In this document: positions 37,496-40,619 of the stretch, piece after piece | How the letters are laid out: every line of letters starts with the position of its first letter | Numbering within the stretch: position 1 is the first letter of the stretch | Source: Paulinella micropora | Taxonomy: Eukaryota > Cercozoa > Imbricatea > Euglyphida | Length of the DNA stretch: 40,619 nt | Direction of reading: 5' to 3' | NCBI GenBank assembly: GCA_009731375.1 | Contig: BJOX01000152.1 | Location: 57,227 to 97,845, forward strand | Program-made: the position numbers and the translations under genes | The notes under the pieces: model-generated | What the model was told of the DNA's origin: nothing | Database searches by the model: none | What the model saw: the letters and a program-made list of their open reading frames with translations, nothing else

Positions 37496-37518
37496 GGGGG
37501 GGGGGGGGGGGGGGGGGG
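37496..37518 (+). repeat. Poly-G run beside a gap
   Basis: 23 consecutive G directly before 10 N. A sequencing or assembly artefact is likely; the same pattern occurs at 31528-31556. Confidence 0.8.
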
Positions 37519-37528
37519 NNNNNNNNNN
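37519..37528. other. Assembly gap (10 N)
   Basis: Ten N between the arms of an inverted repeat. Confidence 0.98.
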
Positions 37529-37650
37529 GTATATAATGGCAATACTTACCGTTCCAGTCTGTCGGTTATCCTTGGTCTGGAGGCTACGTAGTCCCTACTT
37601 TATGTACTCCACATTCTTCATATCGTTAGGACAGTTATCTGTTATTGAAT
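37529..37650 (-). repeat. Tandem repeat family, inverted copy
   Basis: Reverse complement of the end of copy 2: starts ATAATGGCAATACTTACCG and contains the CTTCATATCGTTAGGACAG word. Confidence 0.8.
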
Positions 37651-37716
37651 ATCGTACTATTGTAAAAATTTTATATTTGCTTATTGTACTACTGTAGTAA
37701 TAATTTTAGTTATAAT

Positions 37717-37717
<1 letters not shown>

Positions 37718-37780
<63 letters not shown>
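37718..37780 (+). repeat. (TAA)n microsatellite, tail of SINE copy 1
   Basis: Uninterrupted TAA repeats abutting the SINE body at 37781; on the minus strand this is a (TTA)n 3' tail. Confidence 0.9.
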
Positions 37781-38048
37781 GTGCTTCTCTGTCAATGGCT
37801 GATGCATTTCTGCACATGCGCCTCCATCGTCTCACCCGTGAGGGGAGTACGAAGAATTGACGATAAGCTCTAATGACACCCCCGCAAGGGCAGTTCCAAC
37901 ACTTCCAGACGGGCCGGTATGTTCAATGAAAATACTGGTCCAGAAATAGACCGGTATGTTCAATGAAAATACTGGTGGCACCGACGGGAATCGAACTGGC
38001 GACAGGGCCCAGATGGTAGAACTTGACCACTGGGCTATCACGGTGTCC
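37781..38048 (-). mobile_element. tRNA-derived SINE, copy 1 (full head)
   Basis: On the minus strand the head reads GACACCGTGATAGCCCAGTG onward. Box A TAGCCCAGTGG is at 38027-38037 and box B GTTCGATTCCC at 37986-37996, about 30 bases apart as in a tRNA gene. A body with GGTGCCACCAGTATTTTCAT follows, then a (TTA)n tail. This copy has a 38-bp internal tandem duplication (ACCGGTATGTTCAATG word at 37,913 and 37,951). Confidence 0.8.

Positions 38049-38108
<60 letters not shown>
38049..38108 (+). repeat. (TAA)n microsatellite, tail of SINE copy 2
   Basis: Pure TAA repeat between SINE copies 1 and 2. Confidence 0.9.
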
Positions 38109-38338
38109 GTGCTTCTCTGTCAATGGCTGATGCATTTCTGCACATGCGCCTCCATCGTCTCACCCGTGAGGGGAGTACGAAGAATTGACGATAGGCTCTA
38201 ATGACACACCCGCAAGGGCAGTTCCAACACTTCCAGATAGACCGGTATGTTCAATGAAAATACTGGTGGCACCGACGGGAATCGAACTGGCGACAGGGCC
38301 CAGATGGTAGAACTTGACCACTGGGCTATCACGGTGTC
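38109..38338 (-). mobile_element. tRNA-derived SINE, copy 2
   Basis: Same element without the 38-bp duplication; box A and box B both present. Head to tail with copy 1. Confidence 0.8.
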
Positions 38339-38392
38339 AATAATAATAATAATAGTAATGATAATAATATTAATAGTAATAATAATAATAAT

Positions 38393-38432
<40 letters not shown>

Positions 38433-38448
38433 TAATAACACCAATACC

Positions 38449-38500
<52 letters not shown>

Positions 38501-38527
38501 GTAATAATAATAATAACAGTAATAATA
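38339..38527 (+). repeat. Imperfect (TAA)n microsatellite
   Basis: TAA repeats with CAG, ATG and ACC interruptions; tail of the truncated SINE copy 3 or of nested copies. Confidence 0.85.
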
Positions 38528-38580
38528 GTGCTTCTCTGTCAATGGCTGATGCATTTCTGCACATGCGCCTCCATCGTCTA
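38528..38580 (-). mobile_element. tRNA-derived SINE, copy 3 (only tail-proximal 53 bases)
   Basis: GTGCTTCTCTGTCAATGGCT and the following bases match copies 1 and 2; the tRNA head is missing, as expected from 5' truncation on insertion. Confidence 0.75.
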
Positions 38581-38584
38581 ACAG

Positions 38585-38635
<51 letters not shown>

Positions 38636-38683
38636 TAATAGTAATAATAATAATAACAATTATAATAGTAATAATATGAACAA

Positions 38684-38745
<62 letters not shown>

Positions 38746-38752
38746 TTTAGTA
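38581..38752 (+). repeat. Imperfect (TAA)n microsatellite
   Basis: TAA-rich repeat ending at the ATTTAGTATAGTGT unique sequence. Confidence 0.85.
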
Positions 38753-38905
38753 TAGTGTATCTTCTGCAAATTGCTGAGCCAAAAGGCCATGTGCATCCAG
38801 TCCTCCATTCCATAAGGAAAGTCTCCAGACCAATCGGTGGAATAAAGGAAGTGACGGCATAGAACATTACTCTAGGAGCTTTATACCAATCAGCCAATAT
38901 TTAGT

Positions 38906-38906
<1 letters not shown>
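38753..38906. other. Unique spacer between microsatellites
   Basis: About 150 bases bounded by AATATTTAGTATAGTGT and AATATTTAGTGTAAT, so its edges share AATATTTAGT; possibly a short repeat body. No gene. Confidence 0.4.
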
Positions 38907-38979
<73 letters not shown>

Positions 38980-38998
38980 GATGATAATAATGATGATG

Positions 38999-39042
<44 letters not shown>
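38907..39042 (+). repeat. (TAA)n microsatellite
   Basis: TAA repeats with a GATGATGAT-rich centre. Confidence 0.9.
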
Positions 39043-39045
<3 letters not shown>

Positions 39046-40415
39046 CGGCCGCGTTCGTCCGTAACAGGGTTTTTGTTTTTGGGCCTTTCCCCCTCCTTTT
39101 GGAGTTTTTGGCCTTTTGTTTAGTGGGTATGAGGTTTATATTTTTATGGTTGCTACCCGAGCCCCACACTGTTCGCCGCTCTTAAAGTGAAATGATAAGA
39201 AAGAAGTCTTCTTTTTTCTTCTCCTTTCTCCCCTTCTTCCTTTATCTTTTACCATATATATCTCCTTTCTCTTTTTCTCTCTTTGTTTCCTTCTTGTGTT
39301 TGGTTGCTAATGGTCATAATTTGATGTTTTTACCTGTTGCTGCTTGTTAGGTTCTCGTCTCTATGGTCTGCTGATTTTTCTTGTTGTTTGTGGCTGGAGG
39401 AGACTGTGAGTGGGGTTGTGTGCGGAGTGGTTTGGCTCGACTTGCTTGGTGCTGCATGTCTGTAAGATTGCCAGGATTGAGCCTGTCGTACGGCGAGACA
39501 CAGATCATGTGATTTCTCGTTCCGTTACATTTCTCGCAATCGTTTGGTGATTAACGGAGTCATTATAATTGACGGTATTTCGCGGTGATCATAACGAGAA
39601 ATCTGGTGATCTTGTCTTACTGTTTCCTTACTGATAATTGCAGCACTCGGCATATTCGCGTCGCGAGTAAAACGCCACGTCGAGCCTTACTACGCTCTAT
39701 ACACCACCTTCCTGGCCATTAGCCTACGGGTGCGAGTGAATTGCGTTAGGTGCTTCCTTCAGGACTGTCTCACTGACTGACAATCGACCACACTTGCGCC
39801 CAAAGCTTTAGTTGTGTTTGATCTCTGCATCCTGCCCTTGCCTTGTTCTGCTGTCTCCCCTGCCTCTGTCTGGTTGTTTGCTTGTGTTTTTCTTTCTGTT
39901 TTCTTGTTCTTTCTTTGTTCTTTTTGTTCCTTGTTCTATTTTATTTTCATTCTTCTTTTCTCTTTCTTCTTCTTCCTCTCTTGCTTTCTTTCTCTTATTG
40001 TTACGTCCAAGGAGCTTATCTGTTGATCCTTAGATCCAGAATTCCTTTAGAACCTTGCACTGATGTTCCTTAGAACCAGACCACATGATTATAGTTTGTT
40101 TTTACGTCTTTTCTTCTTCCTATTTTATCATTCATTCTTGCTTAATGTGTATTAAAAAAAAAAAAAAAAAATCAGTGCAAAGCGGAGTAAATGTAAATGA
40201 CTTAAAATAAAAGTAGCAATTTACTAGTACTAAGAGAGAGAGTGAAGAAGAAGAAGATCAAGTGTCTTTAAATGAAGGTGTGCGTCTCGGGGGACCAGCC
40301 TGCTTGTGTAGCCCGCATATCCTCCTGTACACATACAATTTACATAGATACATACATACACATATACATATATACATACACAATTTACATGCGTGTCAGT
40401 GCGTCAAAACCGTAA
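39043..40415. other. Non-coding chromosomal DNA
   Basis: T/C-rich plus strand, short frames of low complexity only. Contains an A18 run (40154-40171) and CATA-type repeats (40,340-40,380). Confidence 0.5.
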
Positions 40416-40422
40416 CTCTCTC

Positions 40423-40467
<45 letters not shown>

Positions 40468-40491
40468 ACCGATCGCCAGGCAAGACAGTTG

Positions 40492-40550
<59 letters not shown>

Positions 40551-40572
40551 ACCGAATGCCAGGCAAGACAGC

Positions 40573-40619
<47 letters not shown>
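40416..40619 (+). repeat. (CT)n satellite with an embedded 27-bp spacer, 83-bp period
   Basis: CT repeats interrupted at 40466-40492 and 40549-40576 by TCACCGATCGCCAGGCAAGA and TCACCGAATGCCAGGCAAGA type spacers, 83 bases apart. The array runs off the right edge. Confidence 0.85.

Noticed and set aside
37718-39042. Poly-Ile, poly-Leu and poly-Tyr open frames
   Set aside because: Translations of TAA/TTA microsatellites, not genes.
39812-40073. Hydrophobic open frames in the T/C-rich right part
   Set aside because: Low-complexity Phe/Leu/Ser strings from pyrimidine-rich DNA; no start context, no conserved motif.

Overview
This window is a scaffold from a eukaryotic genome assembly. It holds two very different kinds of DNA. 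From 1 to about 22,740 is an AT-rich, gene-dense block of viral type. From about 22,880 to the end is repeat-rich chromosomal DNA: a decayed Ty3/gypsy-type retrotransposon, a dead DDE transposase, a tRNA-derived SINE family, (TAA)n and (CT)n microsatellites, and four runs of N. The second half looks like an invertebrate or other repeat-rich eukaryotic genome, but the species cannot be named from the sequence.

The viral block belongs to the double-jelly-roll lineage of Polintons, Polinton-like viruses and virophages. It encodes a packaging ATPase, an adenovirus-type cysteine protease, a penton-like minor capsid protein and a major capsid protein. Around these core genes are a long fibre protein ending in a Peptidase_S74 chaperone domain, a lectin-like structural candidate, a class-3 lipase, a DUF3223/DCL-like protein, an ExoX-C-like protein, several small basic, zinc-binding or membrane proteins, and a 1,101-residue protein that joins a family-B DNA polymerase palm to a Pif1/RecD-like SF1 helicase. 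The fibre gene is cut by the left edge of the window. No integrase and no terminal inverted repeat pair is visible, so one end of the element lies outside.

The apparent tandem duplication of the first genes is almost certainly an assembly artefact. Positions 2215-6922 and 6933-11640 are the same 4,708 bases (one difference noticed) and meet exactly at a 10-N gap, so two overlapping contig ends were not merged. The real viral block is therefore about 18 kb. Order: fibre, two-TM protein, Cys-rich secreted protein (minus), beta-rich protein, ATPase, basic peptide, protease, penton, MCP, lectin-like protein, Zn protein, DUF3223, ExoX-C (minus), lipase, then PolB-helicase and two small basic proteins on the minus strand.

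The viral genes mostly look intact, but the fibre gene carries a frameshifting 32-bp tandem duplication and two in-frame TAA codons, and the small basic protein has an in-frame TGA. This fits an endogenous copy beginning to decay. Shared AT-rich upstream motifs and GC hairpins just after stop codons suggest virus-specific transcription signals.

Right of 22,880 the retrotransposon starts abruptly in protease-like sequence, with no gag or LTR before it, and runs RT, RNase H, integrase to about 30,315 with many frame changes. After that come non-coding DNA, a minus-strand transposase relic (32,239-32,952), possible host exons (33.0-33.9 kb), decayed coiled-coil ORFs (34.1-35.6 kb), a tandem and inverted repeat family (36.6-37.65 kb), chained SINEs in TAA repeats (37.7-39.0 kb), and CT satellites at the right edge.
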